In this document: positions 1 through 13,900 of the stretch, piece after piece
Numbering within the stretch: position 1 is the stretch's first letter
Layout of the letters: every line of letters begins with the position of its first letter
NCBI GenBank assembly: GCA_007449985.2
Contig: VIIQ02000119.1
Span: 1 to 64,000 of the forward strand
Direction of reading: 5' to 3'
Length of the DNA: 64,000 bases
From: Desmodesmus armatus
Lineage: Eukaryota > Chlorophyta > Chlorophyceae > Sphaeropleales > Scenedesmaceae
The notes under the pieces: generated by a model
What the model was told of the DNA's origin: nothing
What the model saw: only the letters and a program-made list of their open reading frames with translations
The model's database searches: none
Program-made: the position numbers and the translations under genes

Positions 1-3000
1 GTCCCTGGCTGCTGACGCAGCAGCTGAGGCCGCTGCCAACTCCTGCAGCCCCAGCACACACCGGCCACTGGCAAGGCCTGAGCAGCGGGTTCGGCCACTG
101 CATGCAACCTCCTGCTCCTGCAGGCCGCAAGTGCTGCTCCTGCTTCCCTGTCTCCTGCTGCTGCTCATCACTAGCATGTCATCCGCGGCAGCGCCCTGCA
201 GCGAGACCACTGCATCATGTGCTGACGCAGCAGCAGGCGCCTGCACCCTCAGCTGCTCACACAACACCAGGAAAGCCCCCTGCCCCTCTGCCACCGTCCG
301 TCTGTGACCGCATAGCTGCGCATGTATGCTGACCCAGGACTGCCACAGGTCAGGAGACCCAGGCACCAGCCCTGCTGCAGCAAAACCCAGCTGCTTCCCG
401 GCCCAGGTTTTAGCCTCGCGCAGCCCTGGGGCCCTGCGTGTGCGTCGCACAGGCGCGCGCCATGCGTGTGTGTGCTGAGGCCATTGCCTGCAGGACATGC
501 GAGCCGGCCACTCCTGTGCTGGCCAGAAGGGTCTCCAGGTCTGGCTGCCCTGACTGGAACCAGCTGAGGGCCAAGCTGTCGGTTGGCAGAGCATACTGCT
601 GCTGCTCCAACCGTGCCGTTGCAGGACAGGATGCAGAGAAACAACAATCCAAGCAAATTAGACAGGTGAGTCAGTTCAAGGCAAGGAAAGGCGCTGAAGT
701 GATGTCACTGTTTGTGGATGATGTAGACATGAATGTGAGGAAGTTACTATCAGAAAACACCCATCGGGCACTACAGCGCCCTAGTGCTGTCAGCGAATCT
801 TCCCCCCTGCAGAGCAGGGTGATCTGCGCCAGAATGAAACTCCCGCCACTGTGGATAGCAGGGCGTGAGGGATTAACTAAGGGCGCATGCTGCAGTTGCA
901 TTCATGCCAGTCTTCAACACCTGTGCATGCAATCTGCACATATGCAGAGCAGGACAAACACCCCACTGACACATATCACAGACGGGCAAGCACACACACG
1001 ACACAACACAATACTTGTCCGCTGCATCAGAATCAAAGTTTTTGGTTTATGTGTTTTGCCCTCATGAGATATCAGGCAAGGTAAGAGCTCATCCTTTGCA
1101 GCAACAAGCCTAACACAACACAAGCAGCCTACAACAGGCTGTATCAACACACACAGCGTGGCACAGAACAGCACCAGCCAAACAACTCACGAAACCACTA
1201 CGTAACGTAATCCGCCTTGCAATTTGCCGTCAGTCTTGATTTTGTCCTCACACCACTTTGTGGTAGGAAGAATTCACCAATTGTTGACATCACAGGCAGA
1301 AACCCAGCTACACACAACATGGCACAGCACAACACCAGCCAAACAAAATCATGAAAGCACTATGTGATGAAACCCGCCTTGCAATCGCCGTCAGTCTTGA
1401 TTTGATCCTCACACCACGTTGTGGTAGGAAGAATTCACCAATTGTTAGCATCACAGGCGGAAACCCAGCTACACACAGCACAGCACCAGCCAAAGAAATC
1501 AAGGATCCAATATGTGACGCAACCAGACTTGCGATTTGCCGTCAGTCTTGAGTTTGTCCTCACACCACAGTGTGGTAGGAAGAATTCACCAATTGTTGAC
1601 ATCACAGGCAGAGCTTGCACCAACCCATCACATGCTCACAGCAGGTCGCCCACCAAACTGGCAGATTCAAAAGCAACCATGCATCATTCCATGCATTCCC
1701 CATGTACCAAACATCCCATGCCACAGCACCCCCGACAGCCACCCCAACCCATGCTTACCTCACTGCCGTAATCATCCACCACTCCTGCAGCTCCCTCCAC
1801 CTGTGACGCCACAGCTGCTGCTGGCTGTGCTGGTGCTGGCGGCAGCAGGAACAGCTCCACTCCTCTGTTCCGCATAGCCCTTGACACCTCCCCATGCTTG
1901 GGGTCATACGCAAGCAGCAGCCTGAACCCCGGGTGGGGTACAACCACCCTACCCCCAGACGCCCCCGCCCCTCCTGCCTCGTCAAGCTGCAAGACACCCC
2001 CGGCTCCAACAGCCCATTCAAACGGTCCAGCACGGTAGGGTTTACCAGGTTTGCATTGTCCAGCAAAACCCAGGTACCGGTCTGGATGGCCTTAGTAAGG
2101 CTGCCGTCCACCCACTCAAACCTGCCAGCAGTGGACTGACCGCTGGGGCTCTGCAGGTCCTGCAGGAGGGCGTGTGACCTCTGCCACAGCTGCTGCAGCG
2201 TCCCTGTCAGCTGCTGCACCTGCTGTATGTGAGCTGCACTGCTGCTGGGTGTGGTGTGTACCTGCTGCTGCTGCTGCTGGGGCAATCCTAGGGCCTGGAC
2301 CTGCGCCGGCAGCTGCTGCAGCTGCTGCAACACATGGCATAGCTGCTGCAGCTGCTGCACTGTGTCAGCCACAGAGTGGGTATCCCCACCACCACCACTG
2401 CTGGAAGCAGACGTACCCTGCTGCTGCTGCTGTTGCTGGTGACTGTTGGCACCAGAGGATTGCAGGCTGCTGCATAGCTCCTGCACCTGGCAGGCAAGCT
2501 GACCAAATGCTTGCTGCTGCTGCTGCTGTGCTGCTGCATCAAGCAGCAGCAGGTGTTGTGTGAGGGTGTTGACACAAGCCAGGGTTTCAGCACTCAGCTC
2601 CTGAACCTTGCGAGCAGGCTCAACCTGCAAAGGCACAGCAGTACAGTACAGCTCAGCGTTGTAAGCAACAAGGCAGCGGTAGTCTTGCAGGTCACTCATA
2701 CACAGCGTCACAATAATTGGCCTATGGCCAAGTCGGCTGGGCCCAAACAGCTGGAACATATGCACATGGCTGGTTGGTGCTGGCCCATGCTCGACATGAT
2801 GTCATCAGGCCTGAGAAGAACTGAGCAGGAGGCCGTTTTCAGGGGGGAAACCAGATGTGCTTGCTCCTTTGCATTGCGTATTGGCTGACCAGATCCTGCT
2901 CCACTAGTATGTTCTGGACGACAGGTCACAGCACACACAACAGCAATGCTGTGCTGTCAGCATGCTGTGCATGCTGAGCATGCACAGCACGTTTGCAAAA

Positions 3001-6000
3001 GTTGACAGTCTGTTGTTGTCCGGCGCGTAGGAGATGATCGGACGTAAGAACAGACAAAACATGTGTGTAAATGCAACATGCGAGCGGATGCTGAGGTCGG
3101 AGTTGGCAAGCTGGGTGACCGTTGCAGTCAGTGTGACTTGGGCACAGCAGTAGACATACGGTAGAAAAAAGATGCCTTCAAATTTCGCTCGGATTGTCAA
3201 AAAGTGGGTGTGAACGGGACGGAGCTCAAAAAATCGCAACAGGTGTGAGAGAGTGTTGACCAGATTTTGGAGACCAGGCGCGGTGGTCACAGCACCGATA
3301 CCGGAACATAATAGACCGGTGTATCCTCGGTTCTGGTCAGGTCGGAAATCGACCGCTATAGGCAAAGCCCTTTGGCCCAGCCAATAAGCAAGTGAAAACC
3401 AGTCATGCCAACGACCATATCACAACAGACCCTGCCCAGGTTGGCTTGCCCCATTGCCCTTGCATTGGACACTCAGGGGTTGGGTTCTGACACGGTCAAA
3501 CCCTGAACCCCAATCCCTGATCCTCCCAAACACCCACCTGTTCGAAGCTGCCCAGCAGGTCGCTGGTGTCAGTGCCCTGAGTGAGCCCCAGCTCCTGCAG
3601 CTGCACACCCACCAGACCAGCAGCCAGCCGCGCAAGGCTGGTCTTGCCTGACCCACTGGGCCCCACCAGCAGCACCATCCAGCCCGCACACAGGCTCGAC
3701 AGCACAGACTCAAGCAGGGGGCCTGCCAGCCTGGCAGCAGCAGCTGCTGTTGCTGCTGTGCGGTGACGGCTGCCTTGCTGCTGCTGCTGGGGTGAGCCAC
3801 AGAGGGTGGCATAGCGGCACCAGCAGCAGCAGCAGCAGCAGCACCCATGGCTCTCGGGATGCGAGCCATACCCACACACAGCTCAGACGGTGTGATGATC
3901 ACACTCGGCCGCCGCACGCACACAGCAGCAGCAGCAGCTGCGGCATCTTCTCCTGCTAGTCCTGAGGTGTGTGCAGCACTGCCGGGCAGGACGTTTGTGC
4001 TGGATGCTGCCCTAAGGGTTCTGCCCCAAACAGCCGCAAACAGCTCCTGCAGGCGCTGCCTGTCTGCTGCTGTCCGCAGCCGCTGCGTGAACAACACACC
4101 AAGGTAGTGCTCAGCAGCAGCATCTAGCAGCGCTGCCGAGTCCGGCTGCTGCTGCTGCTGCTGCTGCTGCAGGTTGCTGGCAAGGTCCACTTCCATAGCA
4201 TCACTGTGTCCACCCCGCTGCTGCTGCTGCTGCTGTGCGAAGATAGTGACCAGCTCACACCATCGCAGGAGGTCCCTCAGGTTGAACTCCCAAGGTCCCC
4301 CCGCCAGTGCAAACGGCACGCCCCGCCCACTGCTGCCACTGCTGCCAGTGCTGCCAGCCGCCGCCTGCATTGCTGCCAGCAGCCCCACCATGCGCTGGAT
4401 GAGGGCCCCGGGCAGCTCTGGGTGCAGGGCTGTAGCAATGGACACCAGGTCAGCGGGCTGTAGCAGCTCCACAGCCACACGCGTGAACCTGTCGAAGCAG
4501 CATCGGTGTCGCTGTGTTGGTTTGTGTGTTGAGGGAGTGTGCTAGGAAGGGGTTTCCCTCGGAGGAGTTACAGTGATCAAGCACGACCTCAGCTTCAGTC
4601 AAGGGTCGCAAAGCGCTGCTAGGTCTGCTCAGCAGGACTACATGCCCACCAATGAAACTGAGATCCTTGAACACATGTGATGTTTCTCCACAGTTGGAAA
4701 GAGACAGTGGAGGAAGCCTCTGTCCCTTACAAACTGTGAAGAAAACACCACTTGTTTTCAAGGTGCTCAGCTTCAGTGATATGTATGTAGTCACAGGAGG
4801 ACCAGGAGGACACAGCAGAACTCATTGAACCCCACCAGCAAGCAGTACATGCTACGGCAGCCGCGATGCAGACACATCACCCAGTTCAAGGAAGGGGAAA
4901 GTGACACAGTGTTGAAGCACAGGCTCGGCTTCGTCAGAATTGCACAGAAACACAGCAGAGCCCAGTCAACCCCACCAGGTCGATGCAGAAAATCCTCCAG
5001 CAGCCACAATGTAGACCAAAACAGCAGAGGGACAAACAGCATGTGCATGCGTTGTCGATTACAAAAGTGCCTTCACCCCACCAATCTTGCAACACCCACC
5101 TGTTGAGGAAGGACTTTGGCAGTCCCTTGCGCCCCCCTCCCTCCTGCAGGGGGTTCTGTGCCGCAAACAGCCTGAAGTCTGTGTGAGCCTTGAAGGACTG
5201 ACCCAGCTCTGGCACAAACAGTGCTGCCCTGTGGTCCAACAGACCATTGAGGCCCTCAAGCACCGACTGGCCAGCAAGGTTGAGCTCATCCAGCAGAACC
5301 CAGGAGCCGGCCTTGACAGCAGCTAGCAGCGGCCCGTCACACCTGAGGGGTGGGGGAAGGGAAGCGAGGGTGGGGAGGGGGCAGGGAGGGGGCGGGGAGG
5401 GACAAGATCAGGGCGCGTGCATAAAAAGACGTGAGCATGAATGTGAACCAGTAGCACCCGAGAGCCGGCCTTGACAGCAGCTAGCAGCGGCCCATCACAC
5501 CTAAGGGAAGGGAAAGGGTGGGGGTGGGGGGAGATACAGGGTAGGGTCAGGCGGGGAGAGTGGAAGCATGAGGCGAACACAAAGGTGAGAGACGCACGTG
5601 TGGCCAGCTGCAGCTGCTGGCTGCAAGCCGTGCATGCAAGAACCGGCAGCGCTGCCAGTAGCCAGTCTGGATACTAAACCTATAATCACTGTGTGTCCTG
5701 TAATAGCCTGTACGCATCCCTATCTGAAATAGCAAATGGCACATTCAATGCTTGCAGGACCGCTCTATGACCCTGACAGGCCAACAAAGGTGAAGGAGTT
5801 ATGATCGCTGGGACCTGGCCGTGTCTGGCTGCCTCCTCTTACACAGCCAGCTTGCCTCAAACCTGAAAACCTGGGACCCCCAAGCCCCTACAGGGCCCCC
5901 AAGCTCACCATGCAAATTGGCCCGCAGTGCCCTTTGATGCGCGGGGGGGGGGGGGGGGGGTCTCCTTCCATCACACACCCCCAAGCCTGTGACCCCCCTC

Positions 6001-9000
6001 CTCGCGCCCCAATCCCCAGACCCCCGGCTCATGACACCCACCCCCACGCTCACCATGCAAACTGGCCCGCAGCGCCCCCTGGTGCGGGCAGGTCTGCTCC
6101 CAGTAGGTCAATCATGTCTGTGTGCTCGCTGCAGTTGATGCGCACCAGCTGAACACCCGCCGCACGTGCCAGTGCAGCAACCAGGCTGGTCTTGCCCACA
6201 CCTGGGCTGCCCTCTAGAAGCACAGCCTTGCCCAGCTGCAGGCACACAAGCGACACAGCAACACAGCAAGAAACGAGGCGCTACAATCAGCAAGATCAAT
6301 TCACTCGTATACAGTTACTTTGTAGCCTAGTAGTAGTAGGGGTCACATGCAAAATACTGCCACCAGACACGGCCCCTGGATGCCTTCCTATACACTGCAG
6401 AGAGGATGTGGCTGGCTGCAAATCATGCATTGACAAACAGCACGCCCCCCACCCCTCCCTCTCATCCCCGCTCCCTCTCGCACCCTCCCCCCTCCATCCC
6501 CCCCCCCCCCCCCCCGCGCCCCCCTCACCCCCTCTCCCGCCCTCACCCCCCTCCCTCTCACCCCCCTCCCTCTCACCCCCGCTCCCTCCCGCCCCCGCTC
6601 CCTCTCGCCCCCTCCTTCTCGCCACCCCACCCCCTCCCTCTCACCCCCTCCCCCACCGCCCCCCTCCCCAGCCCTTGAAGCATCATCATGTCTCACCTGC
6701 ATGGCCCTCAGCAGCCTGAATGCGTTGCGGCAGGTGGTGGGTGCCTGGAAGTTGAAGCGGGGCCCACCGCCCCCGCCTGACGGGCCTGCACTGCCCTGGG
6801 GTCCACGCGCTACAAAAAATGGCGGGATGCCCCAACGCCCGTCTGGTGTCTCTACATCGACCCTGTCTGACTGTGCATTGGTGCTGTCACTGCCTGTCAT
6901 CCTGCTGCTGTCCTGACCTACTGCTGGGGAGCTGCTGCTGCTGCTGGTGAGGATCGCCTCTCCTGCTGCCTGTGCGACCATATCCACAGCTTGGGTGTGA
7001 GTCACACACTGCTGCTGCTGGGCCGCATCCCCTGGTTGCTGCTGGGTACCACTGCCACTGCCGCTACTGCTCAGCTGCTGCAGCAGCAGCTGCCGGCACT
7101 TAGCCTTTACAGGCTCCAGCAGAGCCTGTGGAATCCCCAACCCCAGCCCCAGCCCATCCAGTAGGGTGAGGTACGCCCCATGGGTGTAGGCCTGCAGGGC
7201 CCCGATCTGGGGTTCAGTGGTGTTGATGAACCCTACCCATGCCAGTAAGTCCCTGACAGACAGGCCGCCGCGTGCTGCTGCTGGTGCCTCAGCCACAAAG
7301 AGGTGCCAGAAGGCCAACAGGTGCTGACCGATAGTCCTGCGCATAAGTAGAAAAGTAGAAAGAAGTGTTACACGCAATGAGCAAGCAGCTACACTGCAAA
7401 CAAACCGCCGCAACAAAAAGGACGCAGCAGATGGACAAGGGCCGACAAAGCAGCGAACTTCGTTTTGAACCCTACCTGCGCATGGAGCTGTTGGCCAGGC
7501 GGGACTCCAGGATTGACAGCAGCTCGGACTCGTCAGAAATGGCGGGAACCCAGATCTGTGGAGGAGAGTGCAGGGGGCGACGGGGAGAGGTGAACAGGCG
7601 TGTCAGGGTGGGTGAAGAGCGCAAGGAGAGCATGAAGCAGATCGGACTCATCCGAGATGCGACGGGAACCCAGATCTTCTGAGGTGAGTGCAGGGGGGGC
7701 GACGGGGGATAGGTGAGTATGTGTCGGGGTGAGTGAAGAGCGCAGGGGGAGCATGACGTATGACCACACGCGCATTTGGGTAAGCAGTTTGTGGAGGCTA
7801 TTGTATCATCTACCAGCACACCATTGGGAGCAGACTGCACTCATATTTGCAACATGCTGCAACCAGAAACAGAGTCTCTGTGCATTTGCTGTACGCTGGC
7901 ACATTTGACAGGCAGGAGACACAGTAACACGCGCACACCATGATGTCGTGCTGGCTAGGCCAACCAGCTCCACAAATACATTGACAACCCTCTTCCCATC
8001 TAATCAACAGCTGACAACAAGCAACATTCCTGGCCCCCGCCCTCCTGGACCATCACACTCCAATTACGATAATTAGCTGACAAACACGTTGTCTATACAA
8101 TTGAACAGCCTACCTGTGTGAACCTGTTGCTGAGAGCGGGGCTGAGCTCCTTCTTGCCAAAGTCCCCCCCAGGGTTCATGGTGGCAAGAACCAGGAAGCC
8201 AGGTGCCCCCACCACCAGCTCAGCACCAGCACCACCCTTCTCAGCAAGGGTCAGGCTGCGACCCGGCTCCAGCACACTGCAACAGCAGGAAGGGGTGGAA
8301 GGGGAGCGGGTTGGAGGGCGCAGGACACACATGCACAAACAGGGGTCGGTGTGGGTCCTACGCTTTGTGTTGACTTGTCCTCCAAGGCTACTGCCGCTGC
8401 CAGTGCAGTACATATATGCCTGTATCAGCAACATACAACCTGTGCTGGGCATCCAGCATCCCCCCGGTGCTCAACTCACTCGCAACTATCAAATATCAGA
8501 TCAATGGAGAATTAGACAAGGAACAGACCCAAAACCACCACACCCCTCCCCACCTGTTGAGCCTCTCCAGCACAGCATCCTCTGCCAGGTTGAGTTCATC
8601 AACCAGCAGCAGCTGACCGCCACGCATGGCAACCACCAGAGGACCATCCTCCCACCCAAACGGCGCCCGGGCAGCAGCCGCAGCAGCCTTCAACGCAGGC
8701 CCTCCCTCGCTCAACTCCTGCAGCAGCTGCTGCACCTGCTCAGGCCCACCCGCAGCAGCGGCAGCTGCTGCTGCTGTCACATCCGCATCTACCCCACTGA
8801 CCGGCTGGGCCTCAGCAGCAGCTGCTGCAACCCCTTCCTGCTGCTTCTGCAAGAGGTGTAGTGCTGCCTGTAGCACTGCCTGCACCTCCTTGAGCTCGGC
8901 AGATAGGCCAGTCAGCAGCGCCTCGACCTCTACAGGGCTTGCAACTTCGGCCACAGAAGCAGCCAGCTCCTGCGGCGGCTGCCGGCCCACCACCTGCCAG

Positions 9001-10897
9001 GCTGGCGACTGCAGGAGGCCGTAGGCCACAGCCCTTAGGTGGGCAAGGTCCCTGGTTCGAGTCCTGGTGGGTCTAAAGCCGCCCAAAAAGTCGGAGGTCT
9101 CTGTGTGCTGGTTGCAGTTGAGGACGTGCAGGTGTGTGTGGCGCATGAGGGCCAGCAGCTGGCACACACTGGTCTTGCCGGTGCCGGTCTCACCCACTAG
9201 CAGGACTGGCTCCTCATGACGGAGGCACCTGGAAGGTGATGTGTGTTGGGGGAGGGGGGGGGGGCACACGAAAGACAGCGCGGGGTTCAGAGGAGCTGCT
9301 GACACACACTTTTCTTGCTGGTGCCAGTCTCGCCCACCAGCAGCGCTGGCGCCTTATGCCCACCACACTCGAAGGGGGGGGGTAACACAGAAAAGACGAA
9401 GAGGGGAGCTGCTGACAAGGGGGACAAACAGGGGAGCTACTGCTGCTAGCTTGGTTCACTTGGCTGCAGTCTGCCCTCACCTGTCCACCAGGGTGTACAG
9501 GCGCTTCAAGCTGCGTGTCCACACCATCCCGCCCAGGGCAGCCTGGATAGCAGCAGCCTCCTCACGAGCAGCAGCAGCAGCAGCCGCAGCAGCCTCAGCA
9601 GCAGCGGCAGCCTCAAGTACCGCCACTGGCTGGCTGCTGGCAGCGGCTGGAGCAGCAACTGCAGCAGCAGCGCGCGCGGTGTCAGCTGCTGCTGCAGCTG
9701 CTTCTGCCTTGGCCAGGGCCTCTGACAGACGCTGCTGGGGCTCAGCACCAACTTGGGTGTACACCTGGTGATCAGCAGCACAGCCACAGCAGAAGGAAGC
9801 ACAGTGTAAGCAGCCAAGCAAAGACCTTGCGCACTTTGCTACCAACAATATACTGGCTGTTATGGACATCAGCAATTGCACTGCCAAGGTGTCATGGCAG
9901 GCGGGGCTGCAATTTCCTCCTACACCCAGAGCATTCCCAGACACACACACAAACCACACTCCCTGCAGGCACCAACAGCACCACCACCACCACCACCCCC
10001 AAAACGCCAAGTGCCACAATTCCTGCAGGCACCATCAGCAGTTACCCCCCCCTCCCCTCACCTGCTCCATGTCCAGCTTGACCCTCAGCACACTCTCCAG
10101 CACCTCCACCACAAGGCCCCGCTCCTCAACACTGCGCAGCCGCTCACCCAACACGCAAAACCCATCGACAGCCAGCTGCTCGTACCCCACAGCACCTCGC
10201 TCGGCCCAGCGGAACAGATCGCGAGGCGTGATGAAGCCGTGCCGACCGGCAAAGACGTTTGAGCGCTGTCGACGGCGTTGGAGCTCTCGCATGACGGAAA
10301 CCATCTTGCTGGCGTAGCTAGGTGCGATGCCGCAACGCTGGTGAAGGATGTCGGACAGTTCGCTGTCGGGGAGCTCCTCTACGTGCAGCTCCAGGAAACG
10401 ACCCCTGCACGTGAATTGGACAACAGCAGCAGCGGTACAAGTAGTAAGGGACAGGCGAGACGGAACAGCAACCAAACATGCCGTGTCATGTGGCCGCTGT
10501 GGCACACATTTGCTGTGTGTACGGGCCCCGCTCAGGCAGTTGTGTATGCAGGAGCCCTCGCAGCACAACAGCAGCTGTGTGTCAGCGTAGGGCACCATGT
10601 AGCGTACATGCAATGCCAGCTAGCTAGCAGGCATACTTATAGAATCCAAAACTGGATCGATGGATGGATGGTGTGTTACAGCATGAGTGTGTTTGTGTTG
10701 CAGGTCCTGCCCACCTGAATGCCCTGCTGAGTGCCTTGCGTCCTGCATACAACCCTGGAGGGTTCTGTGTTGCAAACAGCATGAAGTGTGGGTGGGGCCG
10801 CACCACCTCCTGGAGCTCAGGCACAAACAGCTCCCTGTTGTCATCAAGAAGCCTGAAGCAGCAGGGGCCACAGATGAACACACATATGGAAAAGCAC

Positions 10898-10970
<73 letters not shown>

Positions 10971-13900
10971 GCAAGCAAACATGCGTGGTTGGATGTGTGA
11001 GTGCTGGGTGCACACGTGCAGAGCCGTCATGTCGGCAGCCAAGGTGTTGCTATCTAGCAGGGCTGCCGCCGCCAGCACATGCATATGGGGCATAGTGGAG
11101 TAGCAAAGTATCCCCCTTGGCCACAATCCCACCAGCCAAAACTTCAACATGCACACGGCTCAGGTTGTATCAAGCATAGTTGCGTTCAGCGGGGGCTTGT
11201 GGCCCCCTCGCACAAGAGGTGTCAGAAGGTGTATGCTCAGTCATCAACGCCGCAAACCAATGCTGCCACCATCACACCACTGGCTCCAAACATGCCAACC
11301 ACGACGTTAGTCGCATCGTCACACCACACTAGGCCCAAGTACCACCATATCAATAGGGCCATTGACATATACACATACGCACAATCCTTTCCTGCCCTAA
11401 TGAACCAACACATGCAGGAGGCTTCCTGCACAGAGTGCAGTACACACATCAGCCACACACACCCCCCCCCACACACACACACACACATGTTATGCACATC
11501 CGCACAGCCCCCCCCCCCCCCCCCCCGCCATCCCCACCCCCCCTCCCACCTGTTGAGTGCCTCCAGCACCTCAGTGGGTGCCAGGTTGAGTTCATCCAGC
11601 ACCAACCAGTGACCTTCACGCAGAGCAGTCACCAGCGCACCCTCACGGAACACCAGACGACCTGCAGTAGCCGGGGGGAGGGGGGGAGCGGCGGGGGCAG
11701 ACACAGCAAGCACCAGACATGGCCTCAGACAGAATGCAATCTGCAGTTGCCAATGTGCGATCTTCCTGAACAACGGCAGGCTGTGTCACCGTCCCCCAAC
11801 ATGCATACAGGATCTGGTGGCCCGCAGTCCTTTGTTGAAGCCCCCCCCCCTTGCAGGTAGCCTGCTTACCTTTGCCCTCCCCCCCCCCCCCATCAAGTTA
11901 CCCCCCCCCCTCACCCTGCTCGTCAGGCACCCAGCTGCCCAGGCACTCTCCTTACCCCTGTCCTCCCCCCCCCACACACACATACCCTCCCCCCTCACAC
12001 CCCCCACCCTGCCCCTCACCCCCCCACCCTGCCCCTCCCCCCCCCCCCCACCTCCCTGCCCCTCCCCCCTCCCCCCTCACCCTGTTCGTCAGGCACCCAG
12101 CTGCCCAGGTACTCCTGCAGGTCAGTGTGCTGGTGGTTGTTGATGCGAACAAACTTGTGACCCGTCTGCGCCGCCAGGTAGCCTACTAGACTCGTCTTGC
12201 CACTGCTGGTGGGACCCTGGGGGGAAACGAACGCAGCAAACCAGGAGGCGGGGGGGGGGGCACGGTCATGAACATACACGCGCATCCACCTCCACAGTGC
12301 GACCTGCAACTGATAATGAAACAGCAGCCACGCTGTCGGCGCATACATAATGGCATGGCGGCTGCACCACTGTAACATACGAGAGGCAGCATGCAAGCGT
12401 GCACAGGGTTGCACAGTGTAGAAATGTGTGTGCCTAAACTGGGCGCAACAGGCACGGACAGCCTGCGCGCCAAAGCAATAGCACAGCGGGTTCTCTGTGC
12501 TCAGCCGCGATGTTGTGTCGTCCAGCGAGAAAGGGCTGGCACACATGCCCAGGGCAGCTGAGGTGTCGATGCGGTGGAAACATGCAGTCATCACACACAT
12601 GACCCCGTTCACTGTGCCACAGATCAATATAATACTACACCCTCTCCACACCCTTGCAGTGCCCTCCCCTATGAACCAAATCCTTGACCCCAAAACCCAA
12701 ACCCCTGACCCTAAACCCTGCACCCTCATCATACATACCTGCAGCAGTATGGGGTGCCGGCGAGCCAGGATGCAGCGTGCCAGGTTGTGCAGCTGCCCCC
12801 TCACACTGGGTGTCAGCACAAAGCGGCGTGAGGCCCCGTCATCACCCCGACCCAGGGCTGGTAGGGCCAGCGGGCCGCGCTCCAGCCAGAACTGCTCAAA
12901 CAGCACGAAGCTGTCACCGGGGCAGGCCGGGGGGCGCATCAACGCCTGAGACAAGGAGAGGCAGGGGGTGGCGGGGTGACCTGGTTGATATAGGATGGTG
13001 CAGGAATGCATTGGCAAAGTTTGGCAGTAATGTGCAGACCTCTTCCAGTGAACATGCTTGCCGCCGGCTGCCTGCGTTGCATCACATCGCAATACACCGA
13101 GTGTCTGGATGGCATGCGCACATGCAAGATCTATTGACTGTCCTATTGCAGCAAAACACTACAACACAAATCAAAGAAGGTATCATCAGCATCAGTGTGA
13201 ACAGGCACTTGTGCAGCATCTGCTGCTGCGTCTCACCTTGAGGTTGTGTGTGCCTGAGGGCAGCAGGTGCTGCTGCATCACAGCAGACAGCTTGGGGGCA
13301 GACTCTGGCGCCAACTGTGAGACACAGCGGCAACAGCAGCAGTGAGGCGGCAGCAATGGCAGCAATGGCAGCAATGGCAGCAGTGATAGCAGGTCAGGGT
13401 TACAAACAGCACCTGCATGACGAGCCGGTGAGTGCGTCTAGTGGTGCACAATATGCATCCATGCGTGAATGTGTGTGCCTAAACTGGGCGCCACAGGCAC
13501 GGACAGCCTGCGCGCCAAAGCAATAGCACAGCAGGTTTTCTGTGCTCAGCCGCGATGTTGTGTCGTCCAGCGAGAAAAGGCTGGCGCACATGCCCAGGGC
13601 AGCTGAGGTGAACGCATGAGCTAGCTCAACAGACATGAGGTACACTGTGTCGCGCATCAATGCACCTTACACCCCTTCACTCCTTTGCTAGTGACGTCGG
13701 TGGTGGTGGTGGTGGTGGCAGAAGCCCCTCTCACCCCCCCCTCCCGCCATCCCCTCCACCCCCCCCCCACACACACAAACACACAAACCTGTGTGAGGAA
13801 GCTCATGGACAGTCCATCCCACAGTGAGCGTGTTAGGCCGTAGGCGGGTGCAGCCCTGCGTGCATAGTCCAGCGCCCTGCACAGGGTGCGCAGGGAGTAG

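Noticed and set aside
1150..1620. CRISPR-like regularly spaced repeats
   Set aside because: Three long diverged eukaryotic intronic units without fixed repeats or unique spacers. Read instead as tandem snoRNA-like units.
6296..6678. Pro- or Gly/Arg-rich ORFs on both strands
   Set aside because: Products of the poly-C/poly-G intron between MDN1 exons 19 and 20.
12660..12735. CCCTAAA-like words suggesting interstitial telomere repeats
   Set aside because: Only a few degenerate units (CCCAAAACCC, CCCTAAACCC) in an intron. Not an array.
12422..13660. Two matching minus-strand ORFs (SAALGMCAS...LDDTTSRLSTEN) considered as a duplicated exon
   Set aside because: They coincide with the H/ACA-like block, fall between phase-perfect MDN1 exons, and match no midasin segment.
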